From NCBI GenBank assembly GCA_002689195.1, contig NZFC01000023.1, forward strand, positions 22,308-28,567: a DNA stretch of 6,260 nucleotides. The letters run 5' to 3'. The translations under genes and the position numbers were made by a program. Numbering within the stretch: position 1 is the stretch's first letter; every line of letters begins with the position of its first letter. The notes under the pieces were generated by a model. It did not search any database and had not been told where the DNA came from. It saw only the letters and a program-made list of their open reading frames with translations. This stretch comes from Rhodobiaceae bacterium (GTDB lineage Bacteria > Pseudomonadota > Alphaproteobacteria > RS24). Shown here in pieces: positions 6,178 to 6,260 of the stretch.

Positions 6178-6260
6178 CTAGAAGGTTTTGGTTGCCAGAA
6201 TTTTGAAGTTTCTCCCGGCTTCGGGAACCTTGTCTTTCAACTCGCTCGAATGGTACCTGA
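6178..6260 (-). CDS. Probable C-terminus of an unidentified protein, cut by the right edge
   Basis: Read on the - strand from the right edge, one frame gives 26 codons ending in TAG (6180-6178): RYHSSELKDK, then VPEAGRNFKILATKTF. The composition is protein-like, with a mostly G/C third position, and the stop falls immediately before the terminator hairpin, as expected for a gene converging on the GST-like gene. Too little is visible to assign a family. A second - strand frame is also open across this stretch, but it runs through the terminator and into the GST-like gene, so I prefer this one. Confidence 0.5.
   Translation of the reverse strand, partial: RYHSSELKDKVPEAGRNFKILATKTF

Overview
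The window looks like an ordinary stretch of a mesophilic proteobacterial chromosome, most likely an alphaproteobacterium. I infer this from the GC-rich coding sequence with GC-rich third positions, the AT-rich spacers, and the protein families present (Gfo/Idh/MocA and aldo/keto reductases, a TauD/TfdA dioxygenase, a DUF1330 protein and an extended glutathione S-transferase-like protein). The genus cannot be read from the sequence. I see no RNA genes, insertion sequences, CRISPR repeats, phage genes or origins.

Layout, left to right: (1) the 3' part of a large + strand gene that enters from the left edge, encoding the end of a Gfo/Idh/MocA-type dehydrogenase fused in frame to a complete aldo/keto reductase domain; (2) a complete - strand glycoside hydrolase family 3 beta-glucosidase of 803 residues with no signal peptide; (3) an AT-rich divergent control region of about 150 bp; (4) a complete + strand TauD/TfdA-type Fe(II)/2-oxoglutarate dioxygenase; (5) a small - strand DUF1330 protein; (6) a complete + strand glutathione S-transferase-like protein with an extra C-terminal module; (7) a strong intrinsic terminator; (8) the last 26 codons of a probable - strand gene cut by the right edge.

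The genes strictly alternate in strand (+ - + - + -), so there is no multi-gene operon here. Two divergent spacers (3809-3962 and 5139-5208) must hold the promoters. The convergent junctions at 1382-1396 and 4818-4829 are only 15 and 12 bp long and have no visible terminator, whereas the third (after 6123) has a clear hairpin. The left half suggests sugar or glycoside metabolism: the fused oxidoreductase could act on sugars or inositol-like polyols, and the GH3 enzyme would release sugars from imported beta-glucosides in the cytoplasm. The right half is a set of small-molecule enzymes without an obvious shared pathway.

I do not find convincing evidence of a new multi-gene system. The points most worth a second look are the two-enzyme fusion at the left edge, the hairpin that places the GH3 ribosome binding site in its loop next to a seven-codon leader frame, the 12-bp dyad in the divergent region, the dioxygenase with a taurine-unlike pocket, and the extra C-terminal domain of the GST-like protein.
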